64,000 bases of DNA from Zygnema cylindricum (GCA_037447655.1 JBBHKE010000071.1:35001-99000), one strand, 5' to 3'. Shown: positions 21,971 through 34,984, numbered from the stretch's first letter. Notes: a model not told the origin generated them from the sequence alone. Numbers and translations: made by a program.

Positions 21971-23595
21971 AATATCGTCAAAGGTAAGTTCGGGTCGGGC
22001 ACAGCTAACACAGGGGCGGTAACCAACCGCTCCCGGCTGTTAAAGGTCCTTGTGCCGCTTTCCACTCATAGGGCACGTCATTCTTGAGCAATTCTGTGAG
22101 CGGTGCAGCGATTTTTGCGAAACCTTCGACAAAACGTCGGTAATAGGAGCATAATCCTAGGAAGCTCCGTAGCTCCGTAATATGCGCCGGCTGCGGCCAC
22201 TCCTTAACTGCCCTTGTCTTGTTTGGATCCACTGCGATTCCGTCCCGGCTCACCACATGGCCTAAAAAATAAATTTTCTCCTTGAAGAAGTCACATTTGC
22301 TTCTCTTTGCGTACAATTTATTTCTCGAAGGACTTGGAGGACCGTCTGTAAGTGCTTCACATGCTCCTCCCGCGTTCGGCTATACACCAGTATGTCGTGT
22401 AGGAAGACGATGACAAATGCGTCTAAATATTGCCGAAAGATGGAATTCATTAAATGCATAAAGGTTGTCGGTGCCTTAGTCAACCCGAACGGCATTACCT
22501 GAAACTAGAAATAACTGTAACGAGTTCTAAATGCCGTCTTTTCCACATCTTCCTCGGCAATTCTAATCTGGTGGTAATCGCTCCGCAAGTCTATTTTTGA
22601 ATAATATTTAGCACCCCGAAGCCGATCCAACAATTCGTCTATCCTCGGTAGGGGGTACGCATTCTTCACCGTTAATTTGTTCAGCGCTTGGTAGTCTATA
22701 CACATACGGAAACCTCCATCCTTCTTGTTCACAAAGAGAACGGGGGCTCCATACGGTGACTTACTCGGTTCGATAGCTCCGGCTTCGACCAACTCCGCGA
22801 GTTGTTTTTTCAGTTCGTCCAACTCGGTATAACTCATCTTGTAAATTCGATTAGCCGGGTGTACCGCTCCAGGAACAAGCTCTATCCTATGGTCTACTTC
22901 GCGTTTTGGAGGTAATCCTTCGGGGAGCTTTGGGGGAAATACATCTGCATACTCCTCGAGAAGTTTTGTCACGACTTCCGGGGCCTCTTCGGAAGTCCTT
23001 CCAATGTCGTCACTTTCTTTGGAGTCGAAGTCGGGGTCCTTCTTCTTCCATTCTTCCGGGATTTCTTCCTTCTCCTCCTCGACTGGCTGGACGACTGCCA
23101 TACCAATCGTTTCCCCTTTCTTCAGTGCCCTCTTGAGCTGTAAGGCCGAAAGCAGGCGTCCCTCTTCCGCTCCCTTACCATCCGCTCCCGCTTTTACCTC
23201 AAACTCTTCTTCACCTTTCTTCACTCTCATGACTCCACTTCTCCAATCGATTGTCGGGTTCCATATTTGCAGCCACGGCTTCCCCAAGATTACCTCATGG
23301 TCCCCTAGAGGTAATACATGAAGCGTGTCATACCATCGGAATTTCCCGATTCCGACGCGTAACCATGGAGTAAGATGGGTAATGGATAAGGAACTTCCGT
23401 CGGCCAATTGTACGACTGGTGATCCTTTAACACCACGAGAGGAAGTTTCATCTTTTTCACCGTTGCCTCGTTAATGAAATTCCCCGATGCTCCCGAGTCC
23501 ACCATGAAGTTAGCTGCGCTCACTCCGATTTGACCTCTAAATATCAAAGGGTCTCCTCCTTCACCGGCTAACCTCATGACGTTAAACTTTCCCTT
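21971..23595 (-). pseudogene. Ty3/gypsy protease and reverse transcriptase, truncated
   Basis: Continues the gag frame below. Visible are the aspartic protease FMVDSGASGNFI (about 23510), a frame change near 23395, the linker IDWRSG, then [65 protein letters not shown] at about 22502 follows, then [11 protein letters not shown]. The catalytic box reads FLHDILVYS, so one Asp of the usual DD pair is His. After another shift come [11 protein letters not shown] and [15 protein letters not shown]. It ends around VPDPNLPFDD at about 21972, before RNase H and integrase. Dead. Confidence 0.85.
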
Positions 23596-24521
23596 CTAGG
23601 GACCCTTCCGTTTTGGACATTCTCGAGCCATATGATCCGGGGAACCGCACTGGAAACATAAGCCATTTTGTCTCCTCCTTTGGAGTTCTTCGGGGGATAA
23701 GTCATTGGCTTTGGTCTTGGTAGGTTTCTTCCTTCTCGGCAAGATGTTGACCACTTCCTTATCCTCGTCAATTGCTCCGAGCTCCATGGGGGTTGGACCA
23801 TCGTCTCGTCGGCTTCCTCCGCCGCTGCTCGCCCTGTAATGATAAGGTCTCCGAAGATTGAAGTCGACCAAATCAGTCCATTTGCAAACTGGATGATTGC
23901 CGAGAGACTAGGAGTCGTGCTTTCGCGAGCAAGCCATTGTTCCACATCCCTACGAATAGATGATTTAGGCCCCTTCACGTAGCAATCCACGGCTTCATCC
24001 TCCCTCATCGTAGAAATTTGTACTTTAAACTCCAAGAACCGTTGCGTAAACTCCAACACCGAGGTTCGTTGCCTCAATACTGCGATCATATCTCTTGCTG
24101 CCTTAACCGTGTTGACGGGCTGCCAAGCGTCGCGAAGGATTTGAACGAAAAGAGCCCAGACCGTCGGTATCTCATCCTCTTCCACCAATGTCCTCCACCA
24201 TGCCCCTGCTTCCCCTTTAAGAAGACCACCCGCGTAGTGAATCTTCTCACGATCCGATAGGCTAGGAAAATTCTCGAGATGGTTCGCAATGGATAATAGC
24301 CAGGTGTCAAGGTTCTTGTGTCTTGCAGGGTCAAACTCGTCGGGAAGTCTTAATTTCGGTCTCCTGAAGTCTCTCTCCATGCCTCCTTGAGGTCGCTCCC
24401 TAAGACGAGATTCCAAGGCTGCGACGGTGTTGCTCAGCTGCGCGTTCTGTAATCTAACGCTTTCCAACTCCCTAAGAACTTGCGCTAACATTTTTGTAGT
24501 GGATACGCCGTGTTCATCCAT
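23596..24521 (-). pseudogene. Ty3/gypsy gag, frameshifted
   Basis: It starts MDEHGVSTTKMLAQVLRELE, with a coiled-coil start (LESVRLQNAQLSNTVAALES). The retrotransposon gag domain follows (HKNLDTWLLSIANHLENF, GEAGAWWRTL, VLEFTQRFLEFKVQI). After a shift near 23875 come PTPMELGAID and one CCHC knuckle, CFQCGSPDHMAREC. A TAG separates gag from protease in the same frame. The gag start lies about 20 bases from the primer site. Confidence 0.85.
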
Positions 24522-24542
24522 ACTGTCGAGTCACAGGAGTGA

Positions 24543-24554
24543 GCTCTGATACCA
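24543..24554 (-). promoter_or_regulatory. tRNA primer-binding site of the gypsy element
   Basis: The minus strand reads TGGTATCAGAGC, one base inside the LTR. This is the standard site complementary to the 3' end of initiator tRNA-Met. It contrasts with the internal-tRNA site used by the Copia families in this window. Confidence 0.9.
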
Positions 24555-24555
24555 G

Positions 24556-25044
24556 TGTAAAAGGGACACAAGTACACCACAACACGTCCCAATGCACAGC
24601 GGAACACACCAAGGATCTTCCCGTAGCAACAGTAGGAGTACACAGCACTGACAGACAAGATCACACTTTATTACTTGGAAAAGATTACAAGGCTTGCGCT
24701 CGCTGCGAAGGTCTACAGAAGGAGTGTCTCCATTCACTAGGTCTACTCGACTATTTAAACTAACTAACTGTTAGTCAACCTAGTACTGTACAGTTGTACA
24801 CGTGGACCTTCACGGTCAACCGAAATCTATCCAAAACATCCTTCTAGAACTATACAGCTCAATCTACATTCTGTGGCGTTGCTATGCTGCGCTGCTACGT
24901 TGCTGCGCTACTAAGTTGCTACGCCGCTAAGTTGCTATGCTGCTATGTTGCGCTGGTCTGGAATCGTAGCTGTGTTGCTCTGGGACCGCAACTATAGCAG
25001 TCTAACCCTAGCCACTAAGTGCCCAACTCTGTAACCTTGTTACA
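24556..25044 (-). mobile_element. Ty3/gypsy 5' LTR
   Basis: A 489-bp LTR (TG...CA) immediately upstream of the primer site and gag on the minus strand. It contains GACTATTTAAACTA (24749-24762; possible TATA region in the opposite sense) and CTGCTACGTTGC-like short repeats at 24880-24950. Flank at 25045: CTAAA. Confidence 0.85.
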
Positions 25045-25830
25045 CTAAAACTCTATCCAGCAATGTTGGTCTGCAGTTATGTGATTCAATTTGGACGTGA
25101 TATTGAGCATTTTGTTTCGTTTTGATTGATTGGTGTTGTTTATACATGACTTGTTTCGTTCCATTTCGTGCAAGTTATGTTTTCTTACATAACTTCTAGA
25201 TGTTTCATTTCTAGTTGTTTTGATTCACGTAGTTCTAGTTTACGTCTAAGTTCAATTTGCGGATTGATTGCCGAGACTAAGTTAAAGATTCAGCTTGTGA
25301 GTGAGTGGTGATGTAAAAATGTATGAAAATGGGAATATAAGTATGCGTATTGTTGTGAGATTATGTTTGAGGAAGTGGGGAGAGAAGAGGGTAGAAGAGG
25401 AGAAGGGGAGAAAGTGGGAGTGAAGACGAGGAAAGGGGCCAGGACGGCAGAAAGAGGAGAAAACCGAAATCATAGAAAGCCCGCGTCAGAGAATGGATCG
25501 GAAAAGAATAGAAATCGATCCTCGTCCGACATCCGGAGAGGGTCAAAGGAATAGATCAGTCAAGATCAAAGGGAAGTCTTTTTTTTTTATTTTTCCAACC
25601 ACACGAGATCTACCGTCACCAAAAAAAAAGACTAACGATAACAATAAACAATAACAATAACAATTTCATCTTTCTGTTTGATTGGTTCCGTTTATTTTTC
25701 ATATTATTATTATTTTTATTTTTCCAATCAAAAGTTTGAAAACATGATGTTCAAAGTCCAACTCAAAAGTCAAACCCTAATTCAAGAAAATTCGTACGTT
25801 ACTGTACAACTTGCATCGCTACAGTACTAT
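25045..25830. other. Non-coding stretch with purine tract
   Basis: No gene is seen. 25360-25545 is purine-rich (GAGGAAGTGGGGAGAGAAGA and similar), and 25620-25670 holds AACAATAA/AATAAC runs. Confidence 0.5.
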
Positions 25831-26048
25831 AACGTGTATCGTTATTTAGTGTTAAACTTTTTTTTGCCAATTAAAATATATATTTCTCCTTACACACATG
25901 TCGGATTGTGGATTTGACGGTGGAGATTGAAAATTAAGATTCACGGATTCCGATCGGTGGTCTCAAATTGAAAATCGGACAACTGTGTACGGAGAAAAGA
26001 TGTTTTAAGTGGGGAAAAAAATAATAACGCTAATAGCGATACACGGTG
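25831..26048. mobile_element. TA-flanked MITE, family A, copy 3
   Basis: The left end is decayed (AACGTGTATCGTTATTTAG), the right end is GCGATACACGGTG followed by TA (26049-26050). The interior matches copies 1 and 2 (ACACATGTCGGATTGTGG, GTACGGAGAAAAGATG). The right terminus is repeated a second time at 26055-26074 (CACTAGCGATACACGGTG then TA). Confidence 0.75.
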
Positions 26049-26104
26049 TACATCACTAGCGATACACGGTGTACGGTCTACTTAGGACTTGGTGATGTCA
26101 GTTA

Positions 26105-26335
26105 CGGCCTTGTTTGGTTCGGTTCTATTCGGTTTGGCTCCATTCGGATTTGTTTGGTTCGGCTAGCTCAATGTCGCTTTGGGTTTGGTTCGATATGGTT
26201 TGTCTTGCTTCGGATTTTCTCGGCCTTGTTCGGTTATGTTCAGTTTGGTTTTGTTTGGTTTGTTTCACCTCGGCGAGGTTCGGTTTGATTAGGTCTAGTT
26301 AAATTCGTACCGGTTCAATTCTGTTCGGGTAAAGG
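26105..26335. repeat. Degenerate GGTTCGG / GGTTTGG tract
   Basis: Short irregular units such as GGTTCGGTTCTATTCGGTTT recur across about 230 bases. The open frame rich in V-W-F-G across it is a by-product of the repeat. Confidence 0.7.
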
Positions 26336-26485
26336 CCAGACCGATTTGGCTTGAAAGTTTAAAACCCTAGATGTCTCATTCGTAAGGATTTTGATAATTT
26401 TTGCGCATGAGACATCTATGGTTGAAACCCTACTGGTAATTGAGATTTGCAAAGCAAACCAAGCCTTCGATCCGGCCGAATGGTA

Positions 26486-27484
26486 CACCGTGCATCGCTA
26501 TTAGATATAATGTTTTTTTTCCAAACTTAGGGTATGTCCCCATGTACTTGTAACTTAGGGAACTTACTTTGTATTTTAGAGCAGATTTGCCGGACCCGGT
26601 TTTCAAGTGTCCCTATGTCTGTAAAGACGAAATCGTAACTTACATTTGTGACTATTGTTTACGTCGACAATACCTGTGACGGTTGTCAATGTCTACAATC
26701 TGTGGTCGCACGTTATTTTTTTGAACTTTTTGTGACATCGTATGTCTTACCGTGACATTGTAGACGTACCGCCTTCCAGCCTGTGTCGTTTCACGGTTGA
26801 AGACGAGGCGTTTTGCCTTTACGTCTCCTAACCGGTCGACGTGAAATGCCATTGGAATTTGAAGACCCATGCAAAAAAGAAATCCGTACTGGACGAAAAC
26901 GGACAAAACCAAATAAATTGTGTACTTTTTTTCGTCTTGCTTGAACGCAATCGGACAAAACATAGCGAATTCTGTACTTCTTTTTGTCCTTGGAAATCGT
27001 ATGAAAGTTTTCAAAAATTACGCCACGTGCGAATATATGTTCCTATTTGTTTATCAAAAATACCTAGTTTTAAAACACATCGTGCATGTGTTTTAAACGT
27101 AAGGTTGAAGATGACGTTTTTTGTCGTGGAAATGGGTCGAAAAACACAAGACGACAAGTTTTCATACATCCTAAATTCGAGGATGACGCAATTTTTGCTC
27201 TACAAATTTGCAATTCCTTCGTACAGTTTGCAACTTAGGCAGTACTGCGCTAAGTTTTATAAAAAAAACTGCAAAAAAAGACCCTTAGTTATGCACATGG
27301 GGACATACCCATAAACATTTTTATTCTTGCACAGTCGCCAGATTATTAATCGGACGGTTGTGAATGAAAGGTGAGGTTCTCACCTTCCGATTGGAGGTCT
27401 CCCACCGAAAATAGGAGATGTGTGCACTTAAAAAGATGTTTTAAGTGGAGAAAAAACATTAACACTATTAGCGATACGGGTCGT
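26486..27484. mobile_element. TA-flanked MITE, family A, copy 4, split by a family B MITE
   Basis: The left end CACCGTGCATCGCTATTAG at 26486 is preceded by TA. The rest of the element resumes after 27313 (GCACAGTCGCCAGATTATTA ... AAAAGATGTTTTAAGTGG, AACACTATTAGCGATACGGG). The 780-bp interruption is the family B element at 26530-27310. The order of insertion is therefore A first, B second. Confidence 0.75.
26530..27310. mobile_element. Full-length Harbinger/Tourist-like MITE (family B)
   Basis: 781 bp, beginning GGGTATGTCCCCATGTAC and ending GCACATGGGGACATACCC. TTA on the left (26527-26529) and ATA on the right (expected TTA). The interior matches 6588-7364. The open frames inside are shadows. 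Confidence 0.8.
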
Positions 27485-27491
27485 ACGTGTA

Positions 27492-28071
27492 CACCGTGAA
27501 TTGTAATTGCCTTATGTACTCTATATCGGCACCCCAAATTTTGACCTCAAAACCGAAATATAATTAACAAATCTATTTTTTCCTTGACATTTATTACGTT
27601 TCTTGTAAATTAGCGTTAACGATTATGACGTACGCATTTCTTGAATAGTGTGGTGTACGGAAGATGTTTGCTCGTACAACAATGTACTTCATTACTGAAA
27701 ATCGTACGGAAATTGTAGTTAACTTATATCGGTTGCATACAAAATTGAGTTTAGAATAAACGATTTTGTACTCGTACCATTTTAGTGTATAAGTATGAAC
27801 GGCGTATTAATTGTTAACCCGGAAACCCAAATTAGAATAATGGATTAATTATAGTAAAAGGACGCGACGTTGTACGGATTGTCAAATTTTGTACTTCTAC
27901 CTATTTTACTGAATATATAATTACAGCAGATCCGGTGTACCTAATTCATCGTTATGGATCAATTACAATTAAACTTTTTTTTTGAAATTTTGCAAAACCC
28001 AAATTAGCATTAATATCAGTGATTAATTATTAACACTAATAATTTCTAAACGCTAATAACGATTCACGGCG
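27492..28071. mobile_element. Longer TA-flanked element with family A termini
   Basis: 580 bp, CACCGTGAATTGTAATTGCC at the left and AATAACGATTCACGGCG at the right, TA on both sides (27490-27491, 28072-28073). The subterminal ATGTACTCTATATCGGCACC is shared with 28409, and a looser form with 33736. AT-rich, no coding capacity seen. Confidence 0.75.
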
Positions 28072-28408
28072 TACTTCTCAAATAGTATAACAAAATATGA
28101 TTGTACATTTTGTACACCCGATCAGAGGTCGCAAAAGTCAAAATTTTACATAACCGAAATCGATCGTTTTTTTTTTCAAAATCTGAGTAACCGACGCCCG
28201 ACCGGGTTATGTCATGCTCCAAAATTGTTAACCGTTAACCGACCGGCGTTTACGAAAATAAAAGCTAACCGAAACTCGATTTCTCGCGACTAACCGTGCT
28301 CGCCTGTAACCGAAAAAAGTACAAAGTTATCTAATGTACGACATATGAATAAGCCAGTAGTTACGCTTTGTCGCGTTCCCTAAGATTTGCGAAATGAATA
28401 GTGTACTA

Positions 28409-28542
28409 CACCGTGAATCGTAATTAGGGTTATGTACTCTATATCGGCACCCCAAAATGTTGACATTGATGCCTTAAATAGAACAAATTACAGTATTTAA
28501 GGACATGGACTATAATCTGCCACGTCTCCTTGCACTAAATTT
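28409..28542. mobile_element. Left end of another family A long element
   Basis: CACCGTGAATCGTAATTAGG preceded by TA, then the ATGTACTCTATATCGGCACC subterminal segment, as at 27492. It is broken where the truncated LTR begins at 28543; no right end was found. Confidence 0.65.
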
Positions 28543-29094
28543 GAATGAACTAATGTTATTTAGATATTTACAGACATTGAACCGTACACAAAAAGTTCTA
28601 ACCATACACAAAACGTTCCAAATGCTTAGTCAGCGGTAACCGCTAAAGTCCAACCGAATGTGGTCGTGTAGTACGAAGCACCTGAGTGCTTCGTCACTTG
28701 TGGTCCCACGCCAATCACGCTTGTGGTCCCTCGTGAATCACGCTTGTGGTCACAGGTGAATCGCATCCGTTGGAACAAATTCGATCGACGATGGTACCGT
28801 CGAGCTGTACCATACGTTTCCGGAATACTCGGGACAGATCCCGTTCGTCCGATCATGTGAATCGCATCGTCAACTTTTTGACACGTATGGCTGATGGTCG
28901 GCGCTACTCCAAAAACATTCATACAGTGTTTCGCCGACACATGTCCCTACAAAAGTACGATACACTCTACTGTACCTTTTGCTACTGTAACACTATTTAA
29001 GGTTTTAAGGTAAGTATTACAGTAGACTACTAGGAAAAATATCCTAAGTTATTTTTACCCTTATTGACTGAAATAAAGATTTTGAAATTACAAA
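28543..29094 (-). mobile_element. Truncated Copia LTR (family C)
   Basis: Matches 20571-21113 (CCGTACACAAAAAGTTCTAA, the CGCTTGTGGTCCC repeats, the GTTGGAACAAATTCGATCGA block). The distal half found in the other copies is missing, as is any pol sequence. Confidence 0.8.
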
Positions 29095-29280
29095 ATTACT
29101 TTCAATTTATACTTTTACGCCGGTTTGTTTTATTAGAGTGTACAAAGTTTATTTCGTTTCGTGCGTTTTAATATTTCCGTACAAGACTTATAGTACTTTA
29201 GTTTAAAGAGGTTTCATTTCACTTTGCGTCTAAATTCAATGTAACGCTTATACGATTAAATTAAATTTGCGGCTAAGTAC

Positions 29281-30558
29281 TGTTTTTTTTGGAAGATTCA
29301 GTTTCGCATTCAGTGCGCGTATTTGCGTGCGTACGTAATTTCCGGAGTTAATGTGGAGGTTCGAACGGATTTGCGGATTGGGGGTTTATTGTACAAGTAA
29401 AATTAATTGACTAATTGAGTGGCGCTGAATGCGTAAGTGAAATAGACGGCGCATCGCGAAGCGATCCGATGTAAAATATTCTAAAAAGTCAAAATAGTAC
29501 GTCGCACGTACGAAACACAATGCGACAGGCAACAGTTATAGAAAAGGACCCTTCCGGTACGGAATGTCTTATTTGGACATGTGTACTCTATATGCGACAG
29601 GCGCATTTATTGCAAACGACGCATATTCAGTACGGAAAAGATTTGGAAAGTACGGATTAATTTCGGCAGTGGTTCGAGTTACACGTGGAGGGCGGACGAC
29701 GTCCGCCGATATTTTCAAGGGATCGCATTATTTTAATGACGTATTATTAGGTGGACCGTACATATGCGATGTCGGTTCACTACGTGGATTTATCTGCAAG
29801 TGACTAAGCGAGTTGTCGCTTATGACGCGTATTTTGCGGACGCGTCGGTGTAAATATTTGAAACAACAATGTTTTGTCGTATGTGTAATAATAATTTAGT
29901 ATTGATTGTGACAGTTTTTATTTAGATGATCATTTAGGGTTTCGGCAGTTTAATTTGTGTGTTGTCGTACTTGCAAACAAGTGTACGCTTATGATTGGTT
30001 GACTTTCAAGTGTACACTTACCGCTAGGATTATTTGTAGTAAAAGGTTCTCATGGTTTAATACTACTTAGTGGAAGTTACGTTGGTTAATTTGACACGTA
30101 GCGATTTTTTGACAGCTCGCAAGTGTATATATAGATTTGAGCTTCATTAGGAAAATTATCAATGCTGGTTAGTAAAGTGGGGACCAAAGATATAGTATTT
30201 TAGGGTTGTCGATTAGGTCATGCACTTTGAATGATATAATGATTATTTGATTATACTTTGATTATACTTTTGTTTATGTGTAATACATTTGTTTGTTATT
30301 TTTTATTTATGTTATTTTATATATGTTTGATATACATTGTTTATGCATTTGTCCTAAGGTTTGTTTATGTTGATTATTCCATCAAACCTTAGATGTTGTC
30401 CTAAGGTTTGCTTATGTTGACTTTTCCATCAAACCTTAGTTGTTGCATGTTAAATGGAGGATGCATTTCAAATGATTGTTCATTGGCCTAGCTTCGCTTA
30501 GCTTTTTGCATGATAGTTTGGGTGGTTTCTGTGGTCTATTTTAGACCAAAGAACAACA
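29281..30558 (+). mobile_element. Solo LTR (family E) with AGTAC target duplication
   Basis: 1278 bp, TGTTTTTTTTGGAAGATTC at the start and CCAAAGAACAACA at the end, with AGTAC on both sides (29276-29280 and 30559-30563). The perfect duplication shows it is a solo LTR left by LTR-LTR recombination. It carries two copies of the CTAAGGTTTG...CAAACCTTAG hairpin unit (30352-30438) and a TTCATTAGGAA-containing stretch near 30145. Confidence 0.9.
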
Positions 30559-30563
30559 AGTAC

Positions 30564-33500
30564 TCCCACCTTGCAACTCACGTAACGACAAAAAGTGACT
30601 GTCTGTAACACTTTTATTTACATGTGGTTGCCGCAGTTTTGTTACCGTAAACGTTCGCCGGCCGTGTGAATTGCTTATTTTATTATGACGGTCGACGTCC
30701 GCAAGCGCGGCAAGCAACTAAAACAGTTAATGTCATGGTCAATTCCCTTTTTTATATAACTAAAATATTTTACCGCTCATTTAACGGAAAGCGTAGAAAC
30801 TGTGGTACATGTTCAATTCATTTTTTTTAATATGTACGAAGTTGTACGGAGAAAAAGTCATTAACGATTTTTACGATTTTTTCAAATCGACCTCCATTTT
30901 CCACGATTGTATGCGCGCTTGAATCGTGCGTAAAATGCGTTGAACAACTATGGTTCTCAACAGTCAATTAACCCGTAAAATAGTGCCACTTTTTTCCGAT
31001 TTTAACATATTATAATAGTTTCTGTAACGATGATATAAAATGTCAAATTTCTTGCTAACCCTTGTCACAACATATTAAATGTGTGGACTATTACGTGTAC
31101 TCTTCTGTAACCACCCCTATGCGTCCAAAACACCACAAACAACTATTAAGCATCGTGTTATGATAACCTCTTTTATAGTACATTACCGCGCTAGTTCACA
31201 AACTAATGATAATATAAACTGTCATAAACTCTTAAAATTCAATGCATAATATGCTAAGATTAACCCTCGACAAAAAATGATAAATTATTGTTTTTTAAAC
31301 CTAACACTCTTTTACTATACCAATGACCACAGTAACCGTACCATCGCACCAATGATTATAAATACATGTGAAATCTTGGTGAAAGCGCCCATTTGCAATC
31401 CAAATGCCACCACAATGCACCAATTCGTAAAAGTCATCCTATGATTTTACAAAACATTATTAACACATTGTATATGTGAAAGCTAATGTACCTTTAACCC
31501 TGTACGACGCACGATAACTAATGGATTTTTGATACATCACAAGTTAACTACCAACAATATTCTATTGTTACAATAATATTTACTATTTTACCACATGGTT
31601 TTAAGTGTGCTACACGAATTCACTGTGTGTGTGTGTTGTAATCGATGTGTGACTACTCAATGTGTTTGTTACGTATCATTATAATAAGCACTCAATGCAC
31701 CATTGTCATCTCAAAATTTATCCTCCACCCTTGAAAAAGCATTGTATACAAGTACTTTATACGCATTGAGTTAATATAACCTCATTTATTGTACCATGTG
31801 CATTATCATAGCAACAGTCTTAACAAAGTGCAAAATTGGTAATTTATTTGTGAGAAATAATTGATTGAATGGCACTCTCTTGTTTTTTATCATCGATACT
31901 GCTTTTAGTTGTTTAACTCCACTTTCGTTTACTCGACGAATGACTTTTTCGCTTCGTGTTGGCGCACCCTTTCCGCCGAAGGTGAAAAAAAAACAAAACT
32001 CATCTCCAGATAGTGATCCTATTTGTACATGCCCGAACTGAGCGCCAAGCGACAAAAAAATTCCGTTGCTTTTCGTTACTGCTTTACAATGCCATTACAA
32101 GCGTGTTTGGTGCTTCACATGTTTATTAAAATATGTACATGTGTGTTAAAGTAAAATGTTATTCTTTTTGTATAATTGGATGTTACACCAACAAAATAAT
32201 CGAGAAAGTGGAGAAACTAGTGTTATGTATCGGGTAATTTCTTGTCGCGACAAATTCGATTATTATTAATATAAATTGTCGAACGTTAACACGTCTCAAT
32301 ATATATATTCGGGGCCATCAAAAATCATCACCAATAGTATTGTTTGGAGGGGTGTTGGGTGGTCTGTACCACATTGGTACGAAACTAGTGAACGAAACGA
32401 GCACAAAGTTAACGCGACCACGCGAATGGTGGGTTCGGGTGGGGGGGGCGCGACTGTTGAAAATCACAATCATTATGCACCGCAATGCTGAGTTACCGTC
32501 GATAATTATCGATTTGTGACATTGCATGTGACTTCATGCTCACTTGTGACAGCAACAACATCACTAATTATCTAAGTTTCCCCAATTTCTTCTCGTCTTT
32601 GTTTTTCACTCGAGCTACCATTAAACTACGCCCAAAGGTAACATATATATATATATATATATTTAAAAAACTCTTTCATTTCACACCAATATTTTAGTGT
32701 TTTATTCCAATAAATGGGATAGTGGAGAGTTAGTGTGAAGAGATAGAAGGACCATGACATTGTAAACTTTTGTTAGGGTCGTTTTAACGAAGTGGAGGCT
32801 GTAATCTTTTTTGTATTGACATGCGCGCGACGGGCAAAAAATAAAATAACATGTACTCTCCCTCGTGCGAAAATGTTGAAATACGTGTGGCACAAGCGTA
32901 AACGTTTTACTATTCCTTGTTCATGTGTTGTCTTAAATAAAATTGACTTTTGAGGTGATTTTGCTTAAAGCTTGAAGGTGAGTTGGAATCACATGACTGT
33001 TGGTCGAGAAGAGGAAGACGATAAGCTTAGAGCACATCTAAAGTTTAAGGGGGACGGGTATTGTACTACGGTCTTTGCAAATTTGAAGTAAGGGCATAAG
33101 ATTTTTTTGTTGCAGATCCAACCGTGGAGGAAAACGACAAAAAACAACACTTACTATGACAAAAAGGGCACACCTTTCTTAATTTGAAAAAAAGGGCACA
33201 CCCCTTTAATCTTCGACCACCTCGTCAGTCAGCTCATAATAAAGTGACACTTACCCACAGATATGAATTTTCCTTTGCACGTTTCATAGGATTTTAAACC
33301 GTTTAGAAAAATGTACACGGATTTTGTATGGGTCTCAATTCTCTAATATCATTTGCAAAAACTTTCCACTTGTCAAGGCTCCCACTCCTTTTCCCTCTCC
33401 CTCTCCTTACTCCCTCTTCTTGGAATGGATGATGAATTTTTCTTCATGAGAAAATAAAGCAGTGAAATGGCTTTTTTTGGCTATTATATCAAGGAATTTG

Positions 33501-33733
33501 GAGAAATGTCGAGAGAGGAAATAAAAGTATGAAATCTGGAAGGAATGGCAAGAAGTTATATAGTTAGTGATGTCGACAGTGTCGCAAATGAGCATGTTGT
33601 CGCAATGTCACAAAAACCAAACGTCTACAACGTCACAACACAAATGGCGTTAATAATGTCACAAAATTACGAAGCATCATACAAATGTCACGACTTTAAG
33701 TGACGACTTTTGGTTTCGAACATTACACTACAG
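30564..33733. other. AT-rich non-coding stretch
   Basis: More than 3 kb with no supportable gene or element end. A (TA)n microsatellite lies at 32642-32662 and a pyrimidine run at 33390-33420. A few short open frames look random. Confidence 0.5.
32642..32662. repeat. (TA)n microsatellite
   Basis: About ten uninterrupted AT dinucleotides. Confidence 0.9.
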
Positions 33734-34137
33734 TACACCACGAATCGTAATTAGAGTTATGTGTGCTAATTCCATCACCCCAACTTTTGACTCTATCACC
33801 ATAAATACAGTACATTACTATATATTATTATTTACATTATATAAGGTACTTTTTGAATGAGCGTTTATAACTCTAATACATTGCCGCTTTGAATAGTGTG
33901 GTGTAAGGTCGGTGTCTAACCGCGCAAAATTGTACTTTGTTAAATAAAAAAGTACAAATAATGATTTGATACATGCCGTTATCATGTAACTGCGTTTTAA
34001 CAAACTGCGTAGTGCAAACATCATAATGACGTGAAACTATACGTTTTGTTAGATTCTATATGCGTACCTAATTTACGTTAGATATATTCAACGCCCAAAT
34101 TTACGCCCAAATTAGAGTTATTGATAAATTAGAGTAA

Positions 34138-34896
34138 GGGTCAAGTTCCATCAGTCGTTTTTGTAATCGTACGACCAACTCTACGGGCCCGGTTAATTGA
34201 GTCGATGTTCCATCACGAAGAGTCTGTAAACCACGCGTTATACATTGAGTGGCACCAAGTGGGTTTTGACCAGACATTTACAATCTTTTAAAAAACTTCA
34301 CACCGACAAATTTCACTTCAAATCTTCACTTGCGTACCATGTATTTGCGTAACAAAGTGATAATACACATAACTTTTGTACTTTGTGCGAACGCCAGTCA
34401 TTTACGCCAACTCATTTTTTAGGGTTCATGTTTTTTAAAATGACGAAAATCCTTTGCCGAAAATAGTGTGACGAAAGAGTGCTGCCAAAAATAGCGCGAC
34501 GAAGGACCGTTTCGAGATTACTTTTTTAATTTTCAGTTGCATTTTTAACCATGTGCAAATTTCGTCAATTTTAGTTGGTTTTCTATCGTGATACGTAGCT
34601 TATTCGTCCAGCGTGTCACGATTTTTTTTATTTTTGTATCTGCCAACCCACCTCCTACAGGTACGTTGGCAGCTCACCTCCTACAGGTACTTTGGCAGCT
34701 ACAAAGAAAAATGAAGCGAACATCTCGCGGATGAACATCTGACGCTCAATTTGACCTCTAAGACTTTTAGAGACTTTTGACAAGATTCTCCGTTATGTTG
34801 TTTCGCGTATAGAAACAAAATAAGCGGTACGCTTTGGTAGGAATAGTCGCTGATTTCTCTAAACTACCCCACTTTTCGACTGATGGAACTTGACCC
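34138..34896. mobile_element. Harbinger-like MITE (family F), copy 1, nested
   Basis: 759 bp with a long terminal inverted repeat: GGGTCAAGTTCCATCAGTCG at the left and its exact complement CGACTGATGGAACTTGACCC at the right. TAA on the left, AAA on the right. A diverged inverted copy lies at 52316-53067. Inside is a short tandem ACCTCCTACAGGTACNTTGG (34650-34700). Non-coding. Confidence 0.85.
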
Positions 34897-34984
34897 AAAA
34901 TATTATTTTTGATAAGGGTTGATTAGCCAAAATAGAATTAATAACTCTAGTTTTTTTTTTTCGTTTTTTACTCTAACTAGTAAA

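Noticed and set aside
26046-26302. Val/Trp/Phe/Gly-rich open frames
   Set aside because: Produced by the degenerate GGTTCGG repeat in two overlapping frames.
26841-27314. 157-residue open frame in the family B MITE
   Set aside because: The homologous MITE at 6588-7364 does not keep the frame; it is an accident of the element sequence.
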